From an uncultured Lachnospiraceae bacterium (GTDB lineage Bacteria; Bacillota; Clostridia; Lachnospirales; Lachnospiraceae), in assembly GCA_934352055.1 (NCBI GenBank), contig CAKRJY010000002.1:124001-188000 (forward strand): a stretch of DNA of 64,000 nucleotides, in the 5' to 3' direction. Made by a program: the position numbers and the translations under genes. Positions within the stretch are counted from its first letter, which is position 1, and every line of letters begins with the position of its first letter. Positions 17,421 through 24,650 of this stretch are shown here, piece by piece. Under the pieces are notes generated by a model. The model was not told the origin of the DNA. It saw only the letters and a program-made list of their open reading frames with translations, and did no database searches.

Positions 17421-17635
17421 ACCAATAAAATGCATGCCAAAAGGCGAGTCCCTAGAATCTCTTATGAGGCTTGTCCTGCATATCTGCCACAGGCGGACAC
17501 ATCCTGGCGGCAGTCGAAGCTGTGCAAAGACAGTTCTTAAAAAAGCCCTGCCTTCAGGAGACACGACGAATCGTACTCCAATTTTTTCGTGAGTATCTGT
17601 GGCAGCCTTGTTTGCGCTTGGTGTTCGTTTTACAT

Positions 17636-17671
17636 AAAAAAAGAACGCTCCCTGCAATAGCGGGAACGCCC
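17636..17671 (-). terminator. Terminator of the DUF4364 gene, formed by the right end of element B
   Basis: Exact inverted copy of the terminator at 17114-17149, oriented to stop transcription coming from the - strand gene that ends at 17680. Confidence 0.75.
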
Positions 17672-17679
17672 TTATAATG

Positions 17680-18195
17680 CTACTGGATGAGTGTGTCCAT
17701 CAGACTCATATAAACGTCTTCGTGTCGTACTTTCCAATTGGTGCAAATGGTCTCAGCCTGTTCGCTGGTGGAGGCATGCAAAGATAAATCAAGCATGGTG
17801 TGTCCATTTTGCGTAAATTTGCAATGGACGATGTAACCGCCGCCGGTTGCAACATCATAATTGGCTGTTAACGCATTTTCATTTTTGATTTCAAACTTGT
17901 GATGTGTCAGATATTCTACCATATCAGCTTCAATAGCGGAACTGACTTTATCACGCATGAGAGATAACGTTTGCATCCCTTCATCGGTGAGAGCGTACAT
18001 CGTATTATTGTGCGACTGGTTAACAGTCACAAGATGTGCTTCTTCTAAGTCGCTGATTACCTGTTGAATGGTAAAATAGTCGGTATATTCTTTATCCAGA
18101 TAAAATTGAACAATCTGTGCATTGCTCAATGGAAAATCCACCTTAGAGAGAAGAAGCAGCACTGAAATTTTGTAGATCATATTAGGCTCGGCCAT
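17680..18195 (-). CDS. DUF4364 family protein, probable winged-helix type
   Basis: This 171-residue protein is recognised as DUF4364, a family of Firmicutes. The N-terminal 70 residues (MIYKISVLLLLSKVDFPLSNAQIVQFYLDK region, then TIQQVISDLEEAHLV) have the look of a PadR/MarR-like winged helix, followed by helices and a C-terminal alpha/beta part. It may bind DNA, but no target is known. A longer frame reaches 18285 by reading through a REP-like repeat. The start at 18195 was preferred because AAAGGAGAAATTT stands just before it and the extension (CHMEC repeated) is translated repeat. It follows the malic enzyme gene on the same strand, with the repeat between them. Confidence 0.8.
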   Translation of the reverse strand: MAEPNMIYKISVLLLLSKVDFPLSNAQIVQFYLDKEYTDYFTIQQVISDLEEAHLVTVNQSHNNTMYALTDEGMQTLSLMRDKVSSAIEADMVEYLTHHKFEIKNENALTANYDVATGGGYIVHCKFTQNGHTMLDLSLHASTSEQAETICTNWKVRHEDVYMSLMDTLIQ

Positions 18196-18224
18196 AAATT
18201 TCTCCTTTCTTTTTGTAAAGCCAC

Positions 18225-18278
18225 GGGGACACTCCATGTGGCAAAAGGGACACTCCATATGGCAAAAGGAACGTCCCT
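18225..18278. repeat. REP-like palindromic fragment related to the ends of element A
   Basis: The 54-bp stretch matches the right end of element A (14037-14069) but contains one extra 21-nt unit (GGGACACTCCATRTGGCAAAA occurs about twice in tandem). It can fold through GGGAC/GTCCC and TCC/GGA. It lies between the malic enzyme stop (8 nt away) and the DUF4364 gene. Confidence 0.7.
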
Positions 18279-18285
18279 GTAGCAA

Positions 18286-19434
18286 TTAAATGTGATCTTT
18301 GACGGCTTGTGATACAACTTGTGCAACACGAGGGTCAAATGCTTCCGGTAAGATAAAGTCTTCGCTTAACTGATCGCTGTCGACAAGATTTGCAAGTGCA
18401 TTTGCAGCAGCGAGTTTCATTTCTTCGGTAATTTGTGTGGCACGTCCTTCTAATGCGCCCTTAAAGATGCCAGGGAAAGCAACGACATTGTTTACCTGAT
18501 TCGGGAAGTCACTGCGTCCGGTACCAACAACTTTTGCTCCGGCTGCTTTTGCAACATCCGGCATGATTTCCGGCGTAGGATTTGCCATCGCAAAAATGAT
18601 AGCATCGCGATTCATAGAAGAAACCATTTCAGCAGAAACGATATTAGGAGCGGATACACCAACAAAAATATCAGCGCCAACCAAAGCATCTGCTAAGGAA
18701 CCGGTACGATTTTCTAAATTGGTCACTTCGGTCATCTGTTTTTGCATCCAGTTTAATCCCGGATAATCTTTACCGATGATTCCTTCACGATCGCACATCA
18801 TGACATGTTTGAAACCATAGCGGAGCAGTAATTTTGTAATGGCAATTCCGGCAGAACCAGCACCATTGACAACAACGCGACAGTCTTCTTTTTCTTTTCC
18901 TACGACTTTAAGACCATTGATAATACCAGCGAGAACGACAATGGCGGTTCCATGCTGGTCATCGTGGAAAACAGGAATCTGTAATTCTTTCTTTAAACGT
19001 TCTTCGATTTCGAAGCATCGTGGAGCGGAAATATCTTCCAAATTGATGCCGCCAAAGGTAGGTGCTATCGCTTTGACAGCGGCTATGATTTCGTCGGTAT
19101 CCTGTGTTGATAAACAGATAGGGAAAGCATTGACGCCACCAAATTCTTTGAAGAGAACACATTTACCTTCCATAACGGGCATGGCAGCTTCTGGTCCAAT
19201 ATTGCCAAGACCAAGAACGGCACTTCCGTCAGAAACAACAGCAACAGTATTTGCCTTAAGTGTGTATGTGTATGCAGCGTCTTTATCCTCAGCTATGATG
19301 CGGCAAGGTGCAGCTACACCTGGTGTATATGCGATGGAAAGATCCTCACGGCTCTTTACAGGTGCTTTAGCGCATGTTTCGATTTTCCCATTCCATTGTT
19401 TGTGTAAAAAAATGGCTTTTTCATCAATACTCAT
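18286..19434 (-). CDS. NAD(P)-dependent malic enzyme (oxaloacetate-decarboxylating malate dehydrogenase)
   Basis: This 382-residue enzyme converts malate to pyruvate and CO2 with reduction of NAD or NADP. It has the small bacterial form: catalytic Tyr in IAYTPGVAAPC, catalytic Lys in TLKANTVAVVSDGSAVLG, metal-binding FHDDQHGTA, and the nucleotide-binding GAGSAGIAITKL. It resembles B. subtilis YtsJ/MalS-type enzymes. No phosphotransacetylase domain is fused at the C-terminus. In a fermenting anaerobe it could feed pyruvate:ferredoxin oxidoreductase or run in reverse. The start codon follows GGATAGGAC. Cofactor preference cannot be read safely. Confidence 0.93.
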   Translation of the reverse strand: MSIDEKAIFLHKQWNGKIETCAKAPVKSREDLSIAYTPGVAAPCRIIAEDKDAAYTYTLKANTVAVVSDGSAVLGLGNIGPEAAMPVMEGKCVLFKEFGGVNAFPICLSTQDTDEIIAAVKAIAPTFGGINLEDISAPRCFEIEERLKKELQIPVFHDDQHGTAIVVLAGIINGLKVVGKEKEDCRVVVNGAGSAGIAITKLLLRYGFKHVMMCDREGIIGKDYPGLNWMQKQMTEVTNLENRTGSLADALVGADIFVGVSAPNIVSAEMVSSMNRDAIIFAMANPTPEIMPDVAKAAGAKVVGTGRSDFPNQVNNVVAFPGIFKGALEGRATQITEEMKLAAANALANLVDSDQLSEDFILPEAFDPRVAQVVSQAVKDHI

Positions 19435-19517
19435 GATTTTGTCCTATCCTTCCTTTGTGTTTATAATCCAATTGTTTCCTTATTATAGCATATTCATATG
19501 AAATCTAAAATAGGGTA

Positions 19518-19546
19518 TTCCCAATTTAAAGCAAATAAGCTATACT
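19518..19546 (+). promoter_or_regulatory. Putative promoter of rho
   Basis: TTCCCA, 17-nt spacer, TATACT, about 95 nt upstream of the rho start. The -35 matches 4 of 6 consensus positions. Confidence 0.4.
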
Positions 19547-19641
19547 ATAGACAATCGTGATGATCTAGGTCATTTCAGACAAGGTTACCCAATTAGAGTG
19601 AATAAAATAATGTTAGTGATAAATAGGACAAGGAGTAGGGC

Positions 19642-21105
19642 ATGAGAGAAAAATACGAGAGCTTATCTGCTGCTGTATTACGCGAACTTGCAAAATCAAG
19701 AGGCATCAAGGGAATTTCGTCAATGAAAAAAAGTCAGTTGGTAGAGGCAATGCTTGCACAGGATGAAGCAGAAGCGACAGAGACGAAGGCGGAAGAGGCA
19801 GTTAAAAAAGAAGAACATAAGACGGAACATAAGACGGAACATACGGCGGAACATACACCGGCGGCACATCGCAATCGCCCAGCTTCGGAAGGAAGAAGAG
19901 AACATCGTTCGGGCAATGAGCATCATGAAAATGTACGTCAGGAAAAAGCAGAAAGTACAGCGGACGCTTCCTGTGCAGAAGAGCCAAAAAGATGCGAAGG
20001 CATTCTGGAAGTCATGCAGGATGGATTTGGTTTTATTCGTAGTGACAATTATTTGCCGGGAGATCATGATGTCTATGTAGCCCCTGCGCAGATCCGCAGA
20101 TTGAATCTGAAAACCGGTGACATTCTGGTAGGAAAAACAAAACGGAACAATCCGACAGATAAATTTGGTGCATTGATGCAGTTAGATACCGTGAATGGTT
20201 TTGCGGTAGAAGAGGCAGCAAAACGCAAGAATTTTGAAGACTTGACACCAATTTTCCCAAATCAGCGTATTCGATTAGAACAGCCGGGATCTTCTGTTGC
20301 TATGCGTATTGTAGACTTGGTTTCTCCGATTGGTAAGGGACAGCGTGGTATGATTGTTTCCCAACCAAAAGCCGGAAAGACAACACTTTTAAAAGAAATT
20401 GCAAAATCGGTGACAACATCATATCCTAATATGCATCTGATCATTCTGTTGATTGATGAACGTCCGGAGGAAGTAACAGATATTCGTGAAGCAATTCAGG
20501 GAGATAATGTGGAAGTGATTTATTCTACCTTTGATGAGTTGCCGGAACATCACAAGCGTGTTTCAGAGATGGTTATGGAGCGTGCAAAGAGATTGGTTGA
20601 ACACAAGAAAGACGTGATGATTCTTATGGATAGTATTACGCGTCTGGCAAGAGCATATAACCTTACTGTTCCACCAAGTGGTCGTACATTGTCTGGTGGT
20701 CTGGATCCTGCAGCACTGCATATGCCAAAGAAGTTCTTTGGCGCAGCCAGAAATATGCGCGAGGGCGGAAGTCTTACCATTCTTGCAACAGCACTTGTAG
20801 ATACAGGAAGCAAGATGGATGATGTTGTATTTGAGGAATTTAAGGGAACCGGTAACATGGAAGTGATTCTGGATCGTAAGCTTTCAGAAAAAAGAGTATT
20901 CCCAGCCATTGATATTGCTAAATCAGGTACACGTCGAGATGATCTGCTTTTGAACAAAGAAGAACAGGAAGCAATGGAAATCATGCGTCGTGGTATGAAT
21001 GGCATGCGTAAAGATGAAGCGGTCGAGAGTATTTTGAATATGTTTGCGCACACACGCAATAATAAAGAATATATTGCAAAGGTACTGCGCAGCCGTATGT
21101 TTTAA
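19642..21105 (+). CDS. rho: Transcription termination factor Rho
   Basis: Rho is a hexameric RNA helicase that ends transcription of untranslated RNA. The 487-residue product has a Rho_N helix-turn domain (about 5-40), a His/Glu/Lys-rich low-complexity insert (about 45-115, with short EHKT/EHT repeats), the cold-shock-like RNA-binding domain (GFGFIRSDNYLPGDHDVYV), and the RecA-type ATPase with Walker A QPKAGKTTLLKEIA, LLIDERPEEVTD, the Q-loop/PPSGRTLSGGLD region and the conserved FEEFKGTGNMEV. The insert makes it longer than E. coli Rho (419) and resembles the N-terminal inserts of other Clostridia and Actinobacteria. AAGGAG precedes the ATG. It is followed by rpmE, a common neighbour. Confidence 0.96.
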   Translation: MREKYESLSAAVLRELAKSRGIKGISSMKKSQLVEAMLAQDEAEATETKAEEAVKKEEHKTEHKTEHTAEHTPAAHRNRPASEGRREHRSGNEHHENVRQEKAESTADASCAEEPKRCEGILEVMQDGFGFIRSDNYLPGDHDVYVAPAQIRRLNLKTGDILVGKTKRNNPTDKFGALMQLDTVNGFAVEEAAKRKNFEDLTPIFPNQRIRLEQPGSSVAMRIVDLVSPIGKGQRGMIVSQPKAGKTTLLKEIAKSVTTSYPNMHLIILLIDERPEEVTDIREAIQGDNVEVIYSTFDELPEHHKRVSEMVMERAKRLVEHKKDVMILMDSITRLARAYNLTVPPSGRTLSGGLDPAALHMPKKFFGAARNMREGGSLTILATALVDTGSKMDDVVFEEFKGTGNMEVILDRKLSEKRVFPAIDIAKSGTRRDDLLLNKEEQEAMEIMRRGMNGMRKDEAVESILNMFAHTRNNKEYIAKVLRSRMF

Positions 21106-21154
21106 TACTTTCGAATTAAGGTTCAAATTAAGTTGAAATATTTTGCTATAACTA

Positions 21155-21183
21155 TTGCATTTCCAGGATGGCTATGCTACAAT
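21155..21183 (+). promoter_or_regulatory. Putative promoter of rpmE
   Basis: TTGCAT, 17-nt spacer, TACAAT with a TG one base before the -10 (extended -10). It gives a 5' leader of about 90 nt. Confidence 0.65.
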
Positions 21184-21211
21184 AATGAAGCTGTTTATCG
21201 GGATGTAAATA

Positions 21212-21251
21212 GTATCGTGTATGTCCTTTTCGGACATAAAACATGCAATAC
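21212..21251 (+). promoter_or_regulatory. Hairpin in the rpmE leader, possible L31 autoregulatory structure
   Basis: TATGTCC (21220-21226) pairs with GGACATA (21232-21238), with an outer GTAT/ATAC pairing (21212-21215 with 21248-21251) across an internal loop. Leader structures bound by L31 are known in Firmicutes; whether this one fits that model was not tested. Confidence 0.4.
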
Positions 21252-21282
21252 AATAGATTATGTTTTTAGTGAGGTGTAAGTA

Positions 21283-21486
21283 ATGAGACAAGGTATTCAT
21301 CCAGATTATTATCAGGCTACTGTAACATGTAACTGCGGTAACACATTTGTAACAGGATCTACAAAGGAAGATATCCACGTAGAAATTTGTTCTAAGTGTC
21401 ATCCTTTCTACACAGGACAGCAGAAGGCTACAAAGGCTCGTGGACGTATTGACAAGTTCAACAAGAAGTACGGTATTGAGCAGTAA
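21283..21486 (+). CDS. rpmE: 50S ribosomal protein L31 (zinc-binding form)
   Basis: This 67-residue ribosomal protein has all four zinc-ligand cysteines: Cys16 and Cys18 (CNCG) and Cys36 and Cys39 (CSKC). The family start MRQGIHPDY and the end GRIDKFNKKYG are typical. L31 bridges the ribosomal subunits. This is the C+ form, which in other bacteria is expressed when zinc is plentiful and may be replaced by a Cys-less paralogue under zinc limitation. The ATG is preceded by GAGGTG. It has its own promoter and a terminator, so it is probably a single-gene unit between rho and the DUF1385 gene. Confidence 0.97.
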   Translation: MRQGIHPDYYQATVTCNCGNTFVTGSTKEDIHVEICSKCHPFYTGQQKATKARGRIDKFNKKYGIEQ

Positions 21487-21502
21487 GACACAGTCGATTA
21501 CA

Positions 21503-21538
21503 GGGGTCAGATCTTTTTGGGGTCTGACCCTATTTTTT
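21503..21538 (+). terminator. Intrinsic terminator of rpmE
   Basis: Stem GGGTCAGA (21504-21511) with TCTGACCC (21523-21530), then TATTTTTT. Confidence 0.85.
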
Positions 21539-21591
21539 ACTGTCATGTATTTGTTTATAATATTGTTATGATAAATTAGAGGTTAATGACT

Positions 21592-22518
21592 ATGAAGTTT
21601 TCCGGTATTGGTGGTCAGGCGGTCATGGAAGGTGTCATGATGCGCAACGGAAAAGATTACGCGATTGCGGTTCGTCTCAATGACGGCTCCATTCATGTGG
21701 ATAAAAAGAAGACAAAAGGACAGGATGGTATCTGGTACCGTATTCCGATTATTCGCGGTATTTGTAATTTTATCAGCTCTTTTGTGATTGGAATGTCGAC
21801 ACTCATGGATTCCGCAGCTTATTTTGAAGAGGAAAATCCAAAGAATCTGACCGAAGAAGAAAAGGAAAAAAAGGAAAAACGTGACAAGGTAGAAATGACA
21901 GGAACCGTTATCTTTTCTGTGGTACTTGCACTTGTGATTTTTTTGCTGATACCATACTATTTTTCACGTATTGTCGGACGATGGGTGGATTCCAAAACGC
22001 TGATGGCTTTTTTGGAAGGAGTCTTGCGTATTGTCATTTTCGTTATTTATATTAAGGCAATTTCCTGTATGGAAGATATCCGACGCGTCTTTATGTATCA
22101 TGGAGCAGAGCACAAATGCATCAATTGCATTGAGCATGGTCTGCCGCTTACCGTAGAGAATGTACGAAAAAGTTCGCGTCAGCACAAACGCTGCGGAACG
22201 AGTTTTCTTTTGTTTGTGTTGATTATCAGTATGGTTGTGTTTATGTTTATTCGATTTGATACAGCATGGATGCAGCTGTTATGCAGATTACTGTTGGTTC
22301 CGTTGATTGCAGGCGTTTCCTATGAATTTATCCGCCTTGCAGGAAGAAGCGAGAATGCAATAGTACAGTTTTTTAGCAAGCCGGGATTGTGGCTGCAGAA
22401 TTTGACAACGAGTGAACCGGATGATGCCATGATTGAAGTGGGTATGGCATCGGTGGAAGCCGTTTTTGATTGGAAAACATTCCAGGAAGAAAATAAGGAG
22501 TGCTTTCATGAAGTATAG
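21592..22518 (+). CDS. DUF1385 membrane protein (YqhQ-like)
   Basis: This 308-residue protein belongs to DUF1385 (B. subtilis YqhQ), a widespread family of unknown function commonly found beside rpmE, prmC and prfA, as here. The conserved opening GIGGQAVMEGVMMRNG and the central YHGAEHKCINCIEHG with following RKSSRQHKRCGTSF (His and Cys that could bind metal) are intact. About four hydrophobic segments are visible: 102-122, 142-158, 205-222 and 228-245. Two ATGs are possible; 21592 was chosen for its spacing from TTAGAGG. The 3' end overlaps prmC by 11 nt, so the two are translationally linked. Confidence 0.88.
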   Translation: MKFSGIGGQAVMEGVMMRNGKDYAIAVRLNDGSIHVDKKKTKGQDGIWYRIPIIRGICNFISSFVIGMSTLMDSAAYFEEENPKNLTEEEKEKKEKRDKVEMTGTVIFSVVLALVIFLLIPYYFSRIVGRWVDSKTLMAFLEGVLRIVIFVIYIKAISCMEDIRRVFMYHGAEHKCINCIEHGLPLTVENVRKSSRQHKRCGTSFLLFVLIISMVVFMFIRFDTAWMQLLCRLLLVPLIAGVSYEFIRLAGRSENAIVQFFSKPGLWLQNLTTSEPDDAMIEVGMASVEAVFDWKTFQEENKECFHEV

Positions 22519-23344
22519 AGAGTTGTTGCAGGAAGGCACAGAACAACTGAAAAAAGCAGCAATTGCAGATGCGGACGTGGATGCAGCCTATTTGTTAGAA
22601 TATGTCTGTGGGATAGACCGGACGCATTATCTTTTATGCATGACAGAGACCGTTCCACCACAGATGGCAGCACGCTATGAGGAAGCGATAGCATTGCGGG
22701 CAACACACCATCCACTGCAATACATTACCGGAGAGCAGGAGTTTATGGGGTTATCGTTTCAGGTAAGCCCGGAGGTGTTGATTCCGCGACAGGATACGGA
22801 GACGCTTGTGGAACAGACACAACGTGTATTAAAAGATGGTGACCGTATTCTTGATATGTGTACAGGGAGTGGCTGTATTTTGATTAGTCTTCTCCATGAA
22901 AATAAGACATGTCAGGGTATGGGGGTAGATATTGCAGACACATCCATTGCTTTGGCGCGTGAAAATGCCAAAAAAAATGATGTCCGGGCAGAGTGGCTCG
23001 TAAGCGACTTATTTTCGGAGGTTCATGACGTGTTTGATGTGATGGTATCGAACCCTCCTTATATTGCGACAGCGGTGCTGCAGGAGTTGATGCCGGAGGT
23101 CATCGAGCATGAACCAAAACGTGCGTTGGATGGACATGAAGATGGCTTATATTTTTACCGTCAGATTATTGCGGATGCACCGAAGTATTTAAAACCGGGT
23201 GGTTGGATTTTATTTGAGATTGGTTACGATCAGGGCGAAAGTGTGCCGGCACTTTTGACAGAAGCTGGTTTTACGGAGATTACCGTCATAAAAGATTATA
23301 GCGGAAACGATCGCGTGGTACGCGCCAGACTGCATGACTTGTAA
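22508..23344 (+). CDS. prmC: Peptide chain release factor N5-glutamine methyltransferase
   Basis: PrmC methylates the Gln of the GGQ motif in release factors, using S-adenosylmethionine. The 278-residue product has an N-terminal helical release-factor-binding domain, the SAM motif ILDMCTGSGCILISLL and the catalytic VSNPPYIA. The next gene is its substrate, RF1. The frame is open 75 nt further upstream, but the ATG at 22508 matches the family start (MKYRELLQEG) and is preceded by AAGGAG. It overlaps the end of the DUF1385 gene. Confidence 0.95.
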   Translation: MKYRELLQEGTEQLKKAAIADADVDAAYLLEYVCGIDRTHYLLCMTETVPPQMAARYEEAIALRATHHPLQYITGEQEFMGLSFQVSPEVLIPRQDTETLVEQTQRVLKDGDRILDMCTGSGCILISLLHENKTCQGMGVDIADTSIALARENAKKNDVRAEWLVSDLFSEVHDVFDVMVSNPPYIATAVLQELMPEVIEHEPKRALDGHEDGLYFYRQIIADAPKYLKPGGWILFEIGYDQGESVPALLTEAGFTEITVIKDYSGNDRVVRARLHDL

Positions 23345-23434
23345 CGCTCATTTTTTGATAAGAAAATGTCAGTCGCAGTAGGATGATGGCGATGTAAAAG
23401 TGATAGATGGAATTAAGATAAAGGAGAAAATCAT

Positions 23435-24514
23435 ATGTTTGATAAATTAGATGACCTTATTCTTCGATATGAGGAAGTGATGAACCTGCTGAGCGAACCG
23501 GATGTGGCAAACGATACCAATCGTTTCCGTGATCTTATGAAGGAGCAGGCAAATCTTGCACCGATTGTTGAGGCGTATAAAGAATATAAAGCATGCAAAG
23601 AAACCGTAGAAGATTCTTTGGCTATGCTGGAAGAAGAATCCGATGAAGATATGCGTGATATGCTCAAGGAAGAACTTTCTACGGCAAGAAAGCGTATTGA
23701 GGAATTAGAGACACAGTTAAAAATCCTGTTATTGCCGAAAGATCCGAATGATGATAAGAACGTTATCGTGGAAATTCGTGCAGGCGCAGGTGGAGAAGAA
23801 GCAGCACTTTTTGCAGCAGAGATGTATCGACTTTACGTTCACTATGTGGAAAGCCGTGGCTGGAAAGTAGAGCTGATGGAAGCAGATGAGACCGGTATTG
23901 GCGGTATGAAATCTGTGAACTTTATGGTGAAGGGTGATGGCGCTTATTCTGTATTAAAGTATGAATCCGGTGTGCACCGTGTACAGCGTGTTCCGGAGAC
24001 AGAATCACAGGGACGTATTCAGACATCCACCTGTTCTGTGGCAGTTATGCCGGAGGCAGAGGAAGTTGATATCCAGATTGATGAAAAAGACATCCGAATT
24101 GACGTTATGAGAGCGTCAGGTAATGGTGGTCAGTGCGTTAATACGACGGACTCTGCTGTACGTTTGACACACTATCCAACCGGTATTGTCATTTATTCAC
24201 AGACAGAAAAATCACAGTTGCAGAATAAGGCGAAAGCATTTGCACTTTTACGTACCAAGTTATATGACTTGGAATTGCAAAAGAAGCAGGATGCGGAAGC
24301 AGAGGAGAGACGAAGCCAGATTGGAACGGGAGATCGTTCCGAAAAGATTCGTACGTACAATTTCCCGCAAGGACGTGTGACAGACCATAGAATTAATCTG
24401 ACATTGTACAAGCTGGATAAGATTATGAATGGGGATATTCAGGAAATCATTGATGCATGTATTGCAGCTGACCAGGCAAAGAAGTTAGCAAAAATGAACG
24501 ATAATGAAGCATAA
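23435..24514 (+). CDS. prfA: Peptide chain release factor 1
   Basis: RF1 reads UAA and UAG stop codons and triggers release of the peptide. The 359-residue protein shows the stop-codon-recognition loop with the PxT motif (VPETESQGRIQ) and the catalytic GGQ in NGGQCVNTTDSAV. Where most RF1 proteins have His after GGQ, this one has Cys, a minor variation beside an intact GGQ. N-terminal coiled helices and the C-terminal DHRINLTLYKLD are as expected. AAAGGAGAAA precedes the ATG. A terminator follows. Confidence 0.96.
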   Translation: MFDKLDDLILRYEEVMNLLSEPDVANDTNRFRDLMKEQANLAPIVEAYKEYKACKETVEDSLAMLEEESDEDMRDMLKEELSTARKRIEELETQLKILLLPKDPNDDKNVIVEIRAGAGGEEAALFAAEMYRLYVHYVESRGWKVELMEADETGIGGMKSVNFMVKGDGAYSVLKYESGVHRVQRVPETESQGRIQTSTCSVAVMPEAEEVDIQIDEKDIRIDVMRASGNGGQCVNTTDSAVRLTHYPTGIVIYSQTEKSQLQNKAKAFALLRTKLYDLELQKKQDAEAEERRSQIGTGDRSEKIRTYNFPQGRVTDHRINLTLYKLDKIMNGDIQEIIDACIAADQAKKLAKMNDNEA

Positions 24515-24518
24515 AGAC

Positions 24519-24549
24519 AAAAAGCGTAGGTATAGCCTGCGCTTTTTCT
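24519..24549 (+). terminator. Intrinsic terminator of prfA
   Basis: A 12-bp stem AAAAAGCGTAGG (24519-24530) with CCTGCGCTTTTT (24536-24547), one wobble, U-rich end. Confidence 0.88.
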
Positions 24550-24601
24550 TAAATATTTCTTAAATTCTACGGTTTCGGTACACCCATTTCATGAAATTGT
24601 G

Positions 24602-24607
24602 TATAAT
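24602..24607 (+). promoter_or_regulatory. -10 box of a putative promoter for the DUF975-addBA genes
   Basis: TATAAT 44 nt before the start codon, downstream of the prfA terminator. No good -35 box at the standard distance. Confidence 0.35.
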
Positions 24608-24650
24608 AAAGTTGACATAATCATGGATACATAGGAAGGAGCGTAGCGAT

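Larger units (their letters stand above)
17108..17677. repeat. Foldback element B: 570-bp imperfect palindrome sharing its core with A
   Basis: The ends 17108-17151 and 17634-17677 are a perfect 44-bp inverted repeat. Inside, the arms pair again around GAAGGCAGGGCTTTTTT (about 17226 and 17538) and through the conserved core (17255-17529), which matches element A (13643-13915) with many identical blocks such as GGATGATGTTC, CAGATAT, AATTAGAGAT and GAAGCTGTGCAAA. The outer arms of A and B are otherwise mostly unrelated, although each is self-complementary. The element starts 4 nt after the flavin reductase stop and ends 2 nt before the DUF4364 stop on the other strand. A 111-residue frame on the - strand lies wholly inside it and is not believed to be a gene. 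Confidence 0.85.

Noticed and set aside
17322..17657. 111-codon frame on the - strand of element B
   Set aside because: Self-complementary sequence often gives open frames on both strands. No ribosome site or recognisable domain; Cys/Arg-rich composition is unlike the neighbours.
13492..17677. A and B as ends of a composite transposon carrying the three genes between them
   Set aside because: The genes between are ordinary housekeeping types with normal codon use. A and B are in the same orientation, and no transposase or target duplication is visible.
18196..18285. N-terminal extension of the DUF4364 frame
   Set aside because: It translates the REP-like repeat, while a good ribosome site favours the start at 18195.
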